Shown here piece by piece: positions 55,600-64,000 of a stretch of 64,000 nucleotides of DNA. Position 1 is the first letter of the stretch. Each line of letters opens with the position of its first letter. A program made the position numbers and the translations under genes. The stretch comes from Timema cristinae (lineage: Eukaryota; Arthropoda; Insecta; Phasmatodea; Timematidae). The stretch covers positions 32,389,397-32,453,396 of the forward strand of contig JBCFYV010000012.1 of the NCBI GenBank assembly GCA_039000515.1. The letters are read 5' to 3'. The notes beneath the pieces were generated by a model. It had not been told where the DNA came from and did no database searches. It saw only the letters and a list, made by a program, of their open reading frames with translations.

Positions 55600-56412
55600 T
55601 TTTAAATTAGATGGGGTGGGGGCTTAGAATCAGGTTGTGCTTAGGGGTGTCCAACTGCTTAATCCTGGATATAGCACACTGGATATAGCACACAGCAAAA
55701 TAAGTATGTAACATTCCATAAATATTCTCTAGAGCAAAAAATAAAAAAAGAAGATAAATTTGCCTCAATCGAATACCGAGATTGAACTGGGAGCCGGGGA
55801 AAAAACTATTTGTATAAAACTTAAACCAAAATCGCGTGTTATATAATAAATATTTACGATATGCTATTTATAATATTTGTTTTTACAATAATAATGGCCT
55901 GTTTCTTAACACATGTTCAAATTACTTGCATTTACATGTCGAATGATTAATTATCACATCGAACAGTTGTAAGTGCCCCTTTCTATTAAATTAATCTCAA
56001 AAGTATATTTTTAGATCTTTTGTTAAGATTGTACTTCCGATTATATCATTAATCTCATTGCATTGTGTAGTCAGAAATTATATTAGTTATTGACATATCT
56101 TTTGTAAAGACTGTACTTTTTGCTACTACTGCTACTTCTGATCGTTACAAAGTTTTTCTGTAAATATTGTAATTTCTTTTGTCATTGATCTCAATTCTAA
56201 AATGTGACACAGTAGGCTATTCTTTTATGTATGATCAGTCAACATTGTACTTTCTTTAATGTCAAATTATAAATATGATGCAATCTTCATTATATATGCT
56301 CAGTCAACAATGTAGTTTGGTAAAGACTGTACTTTTTGTTACGTAATTGATCACAATTGTGTTTTCAAATGGGTTTTTTAGATCTGTACTTTATGGTTTA
56401 TAATTGATCTTA
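55600..56412. repeat. AT-rich stretch with weak ~75-bp internal repetition
   Basis: Words such as gtaaagactgtactttttg (two exact or near-exact copies, near 56,105 and 56,322) and attgatct.aat recur at irregular 60-90 bp spacing from 56,000. The array is too diverged to fix a unit. Confidence 0.4.
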
Positions 56413-56420
56413 ATACTATA

Positions 56421-56469
56421 AAGCGTGTAACCCGAACGGTTAGTAAGACGTGGTTCTAAGTATTACTTG
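56421..56469 (+). repeat. Tail-only SINE insertion (49 bp), 8-bp TSD
   Basis: The insert is aagcgtgta, ACCCGAACGGTT, AGTAAGACGTGGTTCTAA and a short tail. The direct repeat ATACTATA flanks it at 56,413-56,420 and 56,470-56,477. The duplication is shorter than in the other tail-only insertions. Confidence 0.78.
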
Positions 56470-56479
56470 ATACTATAGC

Positions 56480-57725
56480 AGACAATTTTTTTTAAAAAAA
56501 GCGTATTATTTATTTAGATGATCAATAGAGTACGCCCATTCATGACAGGATGGAGCTCAAATAATGTAATATGTTTAATAATGTGTATGTACTGCATATG
56601 GCGGTATATATGTAAAAAAAATTAGAATTTTTTATTCTTTGTAAGTTATTTGGGGAGGCCCTACCCAATAATATTTTTGAAATTTGAATGCCTATATAAG
56701 CTATTTATGACCGAGACTATCAGGATCATTCGAATGACATCAGTTCTCAAAATATATTCCTATATTTATTCGAAGGAAGCTCATTAAAATACAGATATAA
56801 TGTTCATTTAAGTTTTAAGGAAAAACACAATTATCGACAGTTTGCATCGAGAGTGGTACGCAAATAAAACACCTTTAAGATTTTTTGCAAATGCATTTTA
56901 AATTGATCCTGAGCTATTCGGCAATTGACTGGCTGTTGATAATAATAAAGAGCTTTGGAAACCTCCATATTATTAACCTACCAACAGCTTTCTATAGTTT
57001 TGAAATTAATATAGTTGTAACCAAATTTTATACTGTTGTAGTTTTTTTTTAAATGTGTTTTGATGCAGGTCCATTTTTCAGCTCCATATCCTTTAAATCA
57101 GAGAGAGAGTGAAATAAATTAAAAGGGGTGTGGGGGACAATATTTTTCCAGCTGTGGCAATGCTCCTCCAGTAGGGGAGGGTGGGGATTGTCGTTACAGA
57201 TTGGGATGTTTATTTTTGATTGAAGTGCAGAATTATCAAAAAAGCGCTATCTCAGTATTATTTGAAAGATGCATGCTTTCAGTGCATTATATACTTAATT
57301 TGGGCTTATTAAGCATTTACAGTGTTATCAAAATTTAATTATGTTCAGTAATGCATTTTGTAACAATTTGCCCTCCGGTGGGGTTATTTGATACAGTGGG
57401 AGGGGGAGGGGTAAGTAGTTAAAAAATTGATCAATAGGTACATACGATAAAAACATATTGACAATTGGTATTTTTCTTCAATGCTTTATTTATACATAAA
57501 ATCTTTAATAAGAAATTAATGTATTGGTATTTAATTATGTATATTTAGCATGAACCGAACATGCAGATGAAAATCAAAATATGAAGCAAATTTCTGATTT
57601 TAAAAAAGATCAGAAATCATACATATAAATCTATTCATAACAAACATAATCCTATCAAGAAATGAATTAAAATACAATTATAACCTTACAAATAAAATTA
57701 CATAAGCAATTAAATAAAAAAAATG
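56480..57725. other. Intergenic or 3' flank of the Tigger remnant
   Basis: Contains G-rich patches (57,125-57,190 and 57,398-57,413). No terminal repeat of the downstream transposon could be identified here. Confidence 0.35.
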
Positions 57726-57731
57726 CCTATT

Positions 57732-59000
57732 CTAATCACTCTGTTCTTCAATTTCAAAATATGAATTGCAGTAATGTCACACATAACAAGGATCATCATT
57801 GGCACATTTTGAGTGAGCCCACCTCTTTCACTCTGTGCACTGCACCCATTCCTGACCAGCCTTTGACCTTGAGCAAGGCCACAAGCATTTGAGGCACACA
57901 CAGTAATCTTATTCACTGGGAGCTTGAAAGGTATAGATTAAGTTTTGCAGATTGCCTTTTCTGCTGGAATGACTTTTTTTCACATAGGCCTGCCTTATTT
58001 TTTCTTACTTCTGACTCAATTATTTTTAAATGTTCTGCGTCTAACTGTGCTTTCATAGGAGTGCAGGTCAACACGGCAGATTTAATTTTTCTGCGATCTG
58101 TTGTCTTTCTCGGTTCCTATACCTGGGGATATGGTCGTATGTCTTCTGGACTGACGACAATATTGACGATCTTTGCTATGGATGGTGTTGATGAAGTCGC
58201 CAGCTGAAGTCCATGCTCACGTTCAGCCCAATCAGTTTATCGATTTCTGCTGGCACCTCACCATGTTCGGGGGCATTTTTAATTTGGGTTACTACTTCAT
58301 CAACGAACTCATTTCTATTGAATGGTCATATACCGGTTGTTTCAAAGCATGCGAGGTTATTATTCGGTGTGGCTGCATTTTGAAGACCTTGCTTAACCAG
58401 TTAATGGATGTTATATATGACCACTGTGCAGCCTGGGTTGATCTTCATCCAATAGTCTGCCGTGGAATTATAACACTTCTTGAATGGTCCGTAGACAGAT
58501 CTGTCCAGTGGTTGTAATTTGTGTGAAGTGTGGGGCGAGAAGGAGAGTAACCCTACGCCATTTTTACGGCAGTAATTTATAACTTATATGCCCATATGTA
58601 AAGTATGGCTATCTAGGACGACAAGGACTTGTCACTCTTAGGAACACCTGATGTGGCTAATGAAATGTTTAAGAAACGTTAAAAACTTGACATTTGTCAT
58701 CCAACCACTTGGTTTTGCAGCTCAACTGCATCCGGGAGGGCCATGAGAAACAAAATGTTCTTTGAAATATTTCCTCGAAAAAATCAGCAAAGGAGGAATA
58801 CTGTTTACGCTAGCTTTAAGAGCAAAAACTACAGTCACTAAGGTTCCTCTCTCTGCAAAAGTGGCTTCTCCCAACTGCTTGGTGCCTTTTAAGGTAATTA
58901 TTTTGTTGAGGAGCTGTACTGTGGTCACACCACTTTCGTCGATGTTCCATACATCTTAGCATCTGTAGTTGTATTTTTCGAAAACAGAAGCCAAGTATTC
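57732..59000 (-). pseudogene. Tigger/pogo-type DDE transposase remnant
   Basis: Minus-strand reading over several frames gives the catalytic half of a DDE_1 (pogo/Tigger) transposase. VWNIDESGVTTVQ holds the first catalytic Asp (near 58,940). KGTKQLGEATFAERGTLVTV, SIPPLLIFSRKYFKEHF and VLVVLDSHTLH, the second Asp block, follow. The diagnostic PHTSHKLQPLDRSVYGPFKK (near 58,490-58,550) comes next, then YNSTADYWMKINPG and ETTGI. The C-terminus is a Cys/His knuckle (QCTECKRWAHSKCANDD, then CYVC) ending at a stop at 57,732. Such PHD-like tails are known from arthropod relatives. Frameshifts and stops separate the pieces. The N-terminal CENP-B-type DNA-binding part was not found up to 59,500, and no terminal repeats were seen. 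The transposase once moved its element into TA sites. Confidence 0.8.
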
Positions 59001-59009
59001 TATGACACA

Positions 59010-59955
59010 TAATGTTGTATGAATTTTATAACGGCATTATCAGATTCTTAATACATTTCTTTAAAGCAATAAAAAATAATGAGCAACATTTACTACATAC
59101 ACAGTAACAAGTAACGTATGCCATCCAGGTTCCTTCCTCTCATGAGCGTACTACATTAACATACTAATTATGACTACCTTAACGCAATGTTTGAGTGCTT
59201 CTCTTAATGCGACACAAGTTTCCATAACTATAACACCAATATGTTGTTATGAAATCTTGAACAGGTACTGCAAGCTTGCAAATGAGTCCCCAGTTGCTAA
59301 AAAGTAGCGTTAGTGCCAAATGATCTTACACTGGTATTGCTTTACGGAACTTTCTGCCCTGTTTCGCAATTTTATGTCGACAAAGTTAACTAAACTTTCA
59401 GTCTTGAGATCACATTGGATGAAATTTCGGAAATGTCCTTCACCTATCCCCTTAAAAGTTCTGTATTTTGCCGCCTACAAAACAGCCACCTTATCTACAT
59501 TTTACTGACCCTCTTTTTATTATTTTTAGTCAATGCACATAGCACAAAGAAATAACCTGCTGCCATATAAAAATCCATTTTGAGACTGAGCTGCAGTGCT
59601 TGTCCTGTTCGTGGCAAAATTGGTGGGAGCAAGCCAAGCACCAGTAAACGGTCCGAATGCTCGGAGTATTCGGACGTATCATTTGTTCGAGCTCGTTTGG
59701 GGTATTCGGTTTGTTCTGTTCGTTTCAAGTAAAATGCTCAAGTGAATATGCAATTTTATAATTGAATGCCCTGTTAGATACCTCTATACTATTGTATACT
59801 ATACTAAATGTATTTATTGTATAATGTTTCCTTACCTTTGTGTCATAGAAGGTTTCTATTCTGAAGGCACACATCTTCTCATGTTTGTGACCAATCCTGA
59901 AATTTTATCTCGTAACAAATGTAACAATTCATCAAAAGATTTTATTGACATTCAA
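59010..59955. other. Possible N-terminal side of the Tigger remnant, nothing firm
   Basis: Short open frames on both strands lack recognisable helix-turn-helix motifs. AT-rich toward the right end. Confidence 0.35.
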
Positions 59956-59956
59956 A

Positions 59957-60190
59957 GATACTTGAAAAATTTTCTTTCGCCTTTTCTTATTTCGTTAAAT
60001 AACGTATAGAACTGTCCTGTTTTTATCTAGTCTTGCTGAAAAAAGAGGGTGAACACAGTACCTGTGACACCATATATATGTATATATATAAATTCTCTTG
60101 TGTAATAAAACAAGTGCAAGTACTTCATCCTCTAAGTCCATTTTATTACCGAAATCTTAAAAAGAAACATGGGGTTAATATTGGCAGCAC
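59957..60190 (+). repeat. Dispersed repeat, partner of 24,547-24,780
   Basis: Same ordered words as the partner (gatacttgaaaaa, aaataacgtatagaactgtc, caagtacttcatcctctaag, ccattttattaccgaa). A TA run (60,070-60,090) is inserted. Confidence 0.6.
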
Positions 60191-60470
60191 AGTAGCAGCG
60201 CTGCTACGGGAATAAAGGTAAGATTTCGAACCTCACCGCCTCGGTAGTGCGCTGCCGCCACCAAGCCGGAGCAGCACTGGCGGTACCGCCTTGACGGTTT
60301 GGTGGTCGCTTCATGAACAGCGGTGGCACGGTACAGTGGACCAGAGGGAGAGATATTGTGCAAGCACATAGTACATTTATCCAGGGCCACCTCGAGCATA
60401 ATTTTGAGCCCGGGGGAACCATGATTTAAGCGCCCCCTCCTCCTTAACGTCCTATAAACTTGAAAGGAGC
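60191..60470. other. GC-rich stretch of unknown nature
   Basis: Clearly GC-richer than its surroundings (cgctgccgccaccaagccgg, gcagcactggcggtaccgcc). Long frames on the minus strand give no recognisable protein. It could be the end of a DNA transposon or a host exon; neither is supported. Confidence 0.3.
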
Positions 60471-60474
60471 TCAT

Positions 60475-61035
60475 TACAAGAGGGATGAATTGAATACATT
60501 TATATTTTAATAGTCAGTTGATAACAATTTTAAATGTAAAATTTGGCAACAATGTACATTATCGATGCAAGCAACGAGTATTTAACACTCATTCTGCCTT
60601 TCATTTAGCAGTCAATAATGATTGGCACAATAAATTTGAGAAATCCTTCATGCTAGAGTTAAAGCCACAGCACAATCTACTACATCTAGCAAGATAGCTT
60701 GCAGGACAGTCCCTAGGTTGTAAGAGCCACAGTTCATTGGCCAGTGTTTAGGGGTTGAAATAATTGGGGTAAAGGTTTGTAGCCCCATAAATATTGTGTA
60801 AAGTAATTAGTACCTTTACTTAACAAACAATATTGTCGGAAAATGAACAAATCACTTAATGTTTTTTAAGTTAAAATTTGTTACAGCTGACTATGGGTAG
60901 CAGCGCGGGATTAAAAAAACCAAGATAATACACCACCGGTTCTAATAGGGACACGAGTCGTAATAAACGGTCAAGAAAATTAGTACGATATCAAATATAT
61001 CTTAGCGATGTCTGAATTTCTTAAAAAGATTATTA
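60475..61035. other. Intergenic, nothing recognised
   Basis: AT-rich with no gene or repeat family supported. Confidence 0.4.
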
Positions 61036-61044
61036 TTTGTAGTT

Positions 61045-61140
61045 TTTTTTTAAGACGGCTTTGGTGGCGTTGTGCCCCCTAGTGTCCGGCACCCCAGGCA
61101 GTCGCCCACTTCGCTCACCCCTTGGGGTGGCCCTGCACTT
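61045..61140 (-). mobile_element. Probable DNA-transposon end next to the R1 element
   Basis: The minus strand reads tgcagggccaccccaaggg, then gactgcctggggtgccgg and gggggcacaa. Such 'cagggcc...gcc' ends are common in DNA transposons. It sits where the R1-type element is truncated, so the R1 probably inserted into or beside it. Confidence 0.35.
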
Positions 61141-61144
61141 ATCA

Positions 61145-63970
61145 TGTCATCCATTGCTGCTAATTACCGCTGATGCTAATGCTAAGTCTCCCATGTGGCA
61201 TAGTAATAGGGTGATTGGGAGAGATAGAAGGGGTCGTGCTTTGGAGGAGTTCATCTATGGTCATGGGCTTGAGGTTGCGAACCAACCGAATAATCCCCCT
61301 ACATATCAGGGGAGAGCTGGGGCTTCTTCCAACATTGACGTCACTTTGTGTAACGCCGAGTCCATGGACATGGTGGAAGGTTGGAGGGTTGTGGACAACG
61401 TCACGGTCAGTGACCATAACCTGATCGTCTTTGAATTTGTCGCGGGGAGGCTGGTGGATGGAAATGGGGAAGGGAAAAGAAGGAGATACAACATGAGCAA
61501 AGCTAACTGGGAGAAGCTGAGGGCTGAACTGATACTGCCCAGTCCAGTGGCACAAGGCGACAATGTCAACATGAAGGCCAAACAGCTGACGTGGGCTCTG
61601 CAGGATGCAATGAAGAAGTCGATACCTGTGGTGAAAGGTGATACCAAGGTTGGTAATAAGCCATGGAATGACAGACTGCAGAGTCTTCGAGCAAGGGCAA
61701 GGAGAACGCGTAGGAGATATCAGAGGTGTCGAGACCCGGCTGGTCGTGTGGTGCTGTTAAATATCTACAGGGAGAGCAAGAGAGAGTTTGAGGATGGGTT
61801 GTATCAGGAGAAGAGGAAAAGTTGGGAGAAGTATGTACAGGAGGAGTTACAGAGGGGACCTTGGGGGGTGCCGTTTAAGATAGCCTCCGGGAAATTACGC
61901 CCCCCAGCCATGATAACCACGCTATCTAAGGATGATGGGAGTACCACGACCAGCTGGGAAGAGTCTGCGGTTCTTTTAATGGAGACACTGTTGCCAGATG
62001 ACGACGTGACAGAAGATACTGAAGAGCACCAAATGTTGAGGGAGAGGATGGAGAATGACGAGTATGTAAATGAGGAAGAGGTAGAACCTGTTAGTCGGGC
62101 GGAGGTGATCAGGAACATTGCTCTGATGGGTAAGAAAAAGGCGCCTGGTCCGGACGGGATAAAGGTCGAGGTGCTGGAGAAGACGGCTGACCTTATTGCT
62201 CCTTTCCTTGCAGGGCTGTTAAACGAATGCCTCGCTCAAGGCAGAATCCCGAACATCTGGAAGCAGAGCGAGGTAATCGTGCTAAGCAAGGGGGAGGATA
62301 AAAATCCGCTTATTCCGAAGTCATACAGACCCATCTGCCTGTTGAACACAGTAGGGAAGTTGCAGGAGAAGATATTGTGTGAAAGATTACTGAGACACAG
62401 GACAGTCATGGGCATGCATCAGCAGCAGTATGGCTTCCGAAGAGGCAGGTCGACAGAGGACGCAATCTGCAGAGCAATGGAACTGATTGACTCGGCAAAT
62501 GGTAAATACGTCGTAGGAATATTTGTGGACATCTCAGGCGCTTTTGACAACCTCTGGTGGCCGGCGATGTTTGACAGATTAAGAGAGATTCAGTGTCCGG
62601 GGCAGCTGTATAGGAGTCTTAAGGACTACTGTCGTAATAGATACTCCACCCTGAGATGTCCAGGAAATAAGGTTCAGAAGCTACTGACGAAGGGATGTCC
62701 CCAGGGATCGGTATGTGGCCCGATATTTTGGGATGTCAGCCTGGAACCAGTGTTGTACTTGTTGGAGGGGATGCCAGAGACGCAGGGTGTGGTTGCCTTC
62801 GCAGACGACCTTCTAATAGTAATAGAAGGGTACTCGAGAAGGAACTTAGAGGAAAAAAGTAACCAGGTGCTTGAAGAACTTGACACCTGGTGTAAAAGTG
62901 TCAAGTTAAAAATGGCACCGGCGAAGACGACCTTCATGCTGTTTAAGGGTAGATTGGCTAGGGATCCGACCATAAAGTTAGGTACGAAATCTATAAGAAG
63001 AAGCCATACGGTCAGATACCTGGGAGTTACCCTAGATGAAAAGAGGAACTTCACAGCGCACATGGAGGGAGTGATGGGGAAAACTCTGTCGGTGATGAAT
63101 AAAATTATAAGCATGGGACAGAGGCGGTTTTATCTGCCTATGCGGATAATAAGGACATACCATCAGATGATCCTTCTCTCCATTGTGAGCTATGGGGCGT
63201 GCATCTGGGCTCACAGACTAACCAATGTCGCTCCGGCTAAGGCGATTCAGGGTCTGCAGAGGAACATCTTATTGAGGCTGACGGGAGCCTACCGGACTGT
63301 AGCAACGGATGCATTGAGTGTGGCCCTAGGTGTATGGCCGTTGGACCTCCTCATAAGGAAGAAAGCTGTGGCGTACTGGCTAAAAAAGAGAAACTTGGAG
63401 AAGGTGAGACTCCTCACCACACACGATGTGAGAACTTTTGGAGAGGCGGAAATAGTCCTGTTGGAGGAGTGGCAGAGACGTTGGGAGAGAAGTGGGACAG
63501 GTAGGAGGACTTATCAATTGTTCCCAAATGTGGTTGAGAGACTAGAGAATAAGCACCTCCAGCCATCTCGGGGTCTTGTCCACTTCATCACGGGGAAGGG
63601 ACCGTACCCGGCATCTCTAAGGAAGCTGGGATTGATAGAGTCGGGGAATTGTCAATGTGGTGAGGAGGGAACCCCTGAACATGTGGTGCTTGAGTGTGTC
63701 ATTACACTAGAAGCAAGAAGGAACTACCAGAGAGAGATCCAGGGAAGATTAGTAGGCGAAGTACTGAGGGACCCAGTCTATTGGAAATTCTTAGACCAGA
63801 TTGCACTGGAAGCGTCAGATAGAGCAAAGACAGCCTACATAGACAGACTTAAAGAGGCACAGGGACGAATAAGACGGGACGTTGACACTGACAATGACGA
63901 AGAAGATGACAGCGACACGGAGGGCGGGACTGACACGGACACTAGTGCGGTCTCAGCGGGGAGTGAGTAG
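61145..63970 (+). CDS. R1-clade non-LTR retrotransposon ORF2 (endonuclease-reverse transcriptase), 5'-truncated
   Basis: The frame is open from before 61,061 to TAG at 63,968-63,970; residues below count from 61,061. Real element homology begins about residue 32 (LLITADANAKSPMWHS), inside the apurinic-type endonuclease, so its N-terminal half is missing. The endonuclease C-terminal part keeps SSNIDVTLCN (89-98) and the catalytic SDHN (117-120). The reverse transcriptase follows: KAPGPDGIK (360-368), SYRPICLLNT, QYGFRRGRST, FVDISGAFD (489-497, first catalytic Asp), KGCPQGSVCGP (544-554) and FADD (580-583, catalytic pair). Near the C-terminus is a C-x-C-x7-H-x4-C knuckle (C864, C866, H874, C879), then an acidic tail. 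GCPQGSVCGP and the knuckle place it with R1-like elements. In the clade it nicks target DNA and reverse-transcribes its RNA. The intact 900+ codons, unlike every other element here, mark a recent insertion. The first 31 residues come from flanking DNA. Confidence 0.93.
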   Translation, partial: CHPLLLITADANAKSPMWHSNRVIGRDRRGRALEEFIYGHGLEVANQPNNPPTYQGRAGASSNIDVTLCNAESMDMVEGWRVVDNVTVSDHNLIVFEFVAGRLVDGNGEGKRRRYNMSKANWEKLRAELILPSPVAQGDNVNMKAKQLTWALQDAMKKSIPVVKGDTKVGNKPWNDRLQSLRARARRTRRRYQRCRDPAGRVVLLNIYRESKREFEDGLYQEKRKSWEKYVQEELQRGPWGVPFKIASGKLRPPAMITTLSKDDGSTTTSWEESAVLLMETLLPDDDVTEDTEEHQMLRERMENDEYVNEEEVEPVSRAEVIRNIALMGKKKAPGPDGIKVEVLEKTADLIAPFLAGLLNECLAQGRIPNIWKQSEVIVLSKGEDKNPLIPKSYRPICLLNTVGKLQEKILCERLLRHRTVMGMHQQQYGFRRGRSTEDAICRAMELIDSANGKYVVGIFVDISGAFDNLWWPAMFDRLREIQCPGQLYRSLKDYCRNRYSTLRCPGNKVQKLLTKGCPQGSVCGPIFWDVSLEPVLYLLEGMPETQGVVAFADDLLIVIEGYSRRNLEEKSNQVLEELDTWCKSVKLKMAPAKTTFMLFKGRLARDPTIKLGTKSIRRSHTVRYLGVTLDEKRNFTAHMEGVMGKTLSVMNKIISMGQRRFYLPMRIIRTYHQMILLSIVSYGACIWAHRLTNVAPAKAIQGLQRNILLRLTGAYRTVATDALSVALGVWPLDLLIRKKAVAYWLKKRNLEKVRLLTTHDVRTFGEAEIVLLEEWQRRWERSGTGRRTYQLFPNVVERLENKHLQPSRGLVHFITGKGPYPASLRKLGLIESGNCQCGEEGTPEHVVLECVITLEARRNYQREIQGRLVGEVLRDPVYWKFLDQIALEASDRAKTAYIDRLKEAQGRIRRDVDTDNDEEDDSDTEGGTDTDTSAVSAGSE

Positions 63971-64000
63971 GGAAAAAAGGATTGTTAAAAGGGGATAAGT
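63971..64000 (+). other. Start of the R1-type 3' untranslated region
   Basis: A purine-rich stretch (gaaaaaaggattgttaaaag) follows the stop. The element's 3' end and any target duplication lie beyond the window. Confidence 0.6.

Noticed and set aside
58762..58959. Open frame on the plus strand
   Set aside because: It is antisense to the Tigger/pogo catalytic region.
61160..63214. Open frames on the minus strand of the R1-type element
   Set aside because: They are antisense shadows of the intact plus-strand reverse-transcriptase frame.

Overview
The window looks like repeat-rich, AT-rich nuclear DNA from an invertebrate animal. It has no bacterial-style gene packing, no operons and no rRNA. 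It carries tRNA-headed SINEs, an R1-clade non-LTR retrotransposon (a clade best known from arthropods), a CR1/Jockey-like LINE remnant, a Penelope-type GIY-YIG remnant, a hAT element with intact ends, a Tigger/pogo transposase remnant and large tandem arrays. An arthropod is the best guess, resting mainly on the R1 element; the sequence alone does not fix the species.

Layout. 1-9 kb: SINEs on both strands, two copies of a foldback repeat, a Penelope GIY-YIG fragment (about 4.0-4.45 kb, minus), a possible membrane-protein exon (about 6.0-6.5 kb, minus) and a GC-richer stretch with a CRE palindrome (about 6.9-7.25 kb). 9-17 kb: a dimeric minisatellite, a possible coding exon with a good splice donor (10.76-10.95 kb, plus), many old SINEs and a ~110-bp tandem repeat. 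17.4-18.7 kb: a broken copy of a multicopy invertebrate protein family. 20-28 kb: young SINEs with perfect target-site duplications, a 373-bp near-perfect palindrome, and a LINE reverse-transcriptase remnant. 28-37 kb: a candidate first exon, AT-rich inverted repeats, a ~145-bp repeat family, and a hAT transposon with 11-bp inverted ends and a perfect 8-bp duplication (33.02-35.28 kb). 37.2-44.8 kb: a 39-bp minisatellite of about 190 units with ~3-kb higher-order structure. 45-57 kb: a candidate exon, a 30-bp tandem repeat, an 83-bp perfect-stem hairpin region, SINEs and the second ~145-bp array. 57.7-59.0 kb: the Tigger/pogo remnant. 61.1-64.0 kb: a 5'-truncated R1-type element with a long intact ORF2 that runs to the window edge region.

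How it fits together. Almost everything recognisable is mobile DNA. Several SINE families with different tRNA-like heads share one 3' domain, containing the hairpin ACCC-GAAC-GGGT followed by AGTAAGACG, GGTGCTAA and a TAA-repeat tail. Four insertions consist of only this tail (42-55 bp) between direct repeats of 8-13 bp, and all four begin at or just before the hairpin. This suggests that the tail is the recognition signal of an unseen LINE partner. No host gene is clearly complete here. Five short stretches have coding-like composition or splice signals, but none could be assigned a function. The most unusual structures are the tail-only insertions, the foldback family, the 39-bp higher-order array and the 83-bp inverted repeat.
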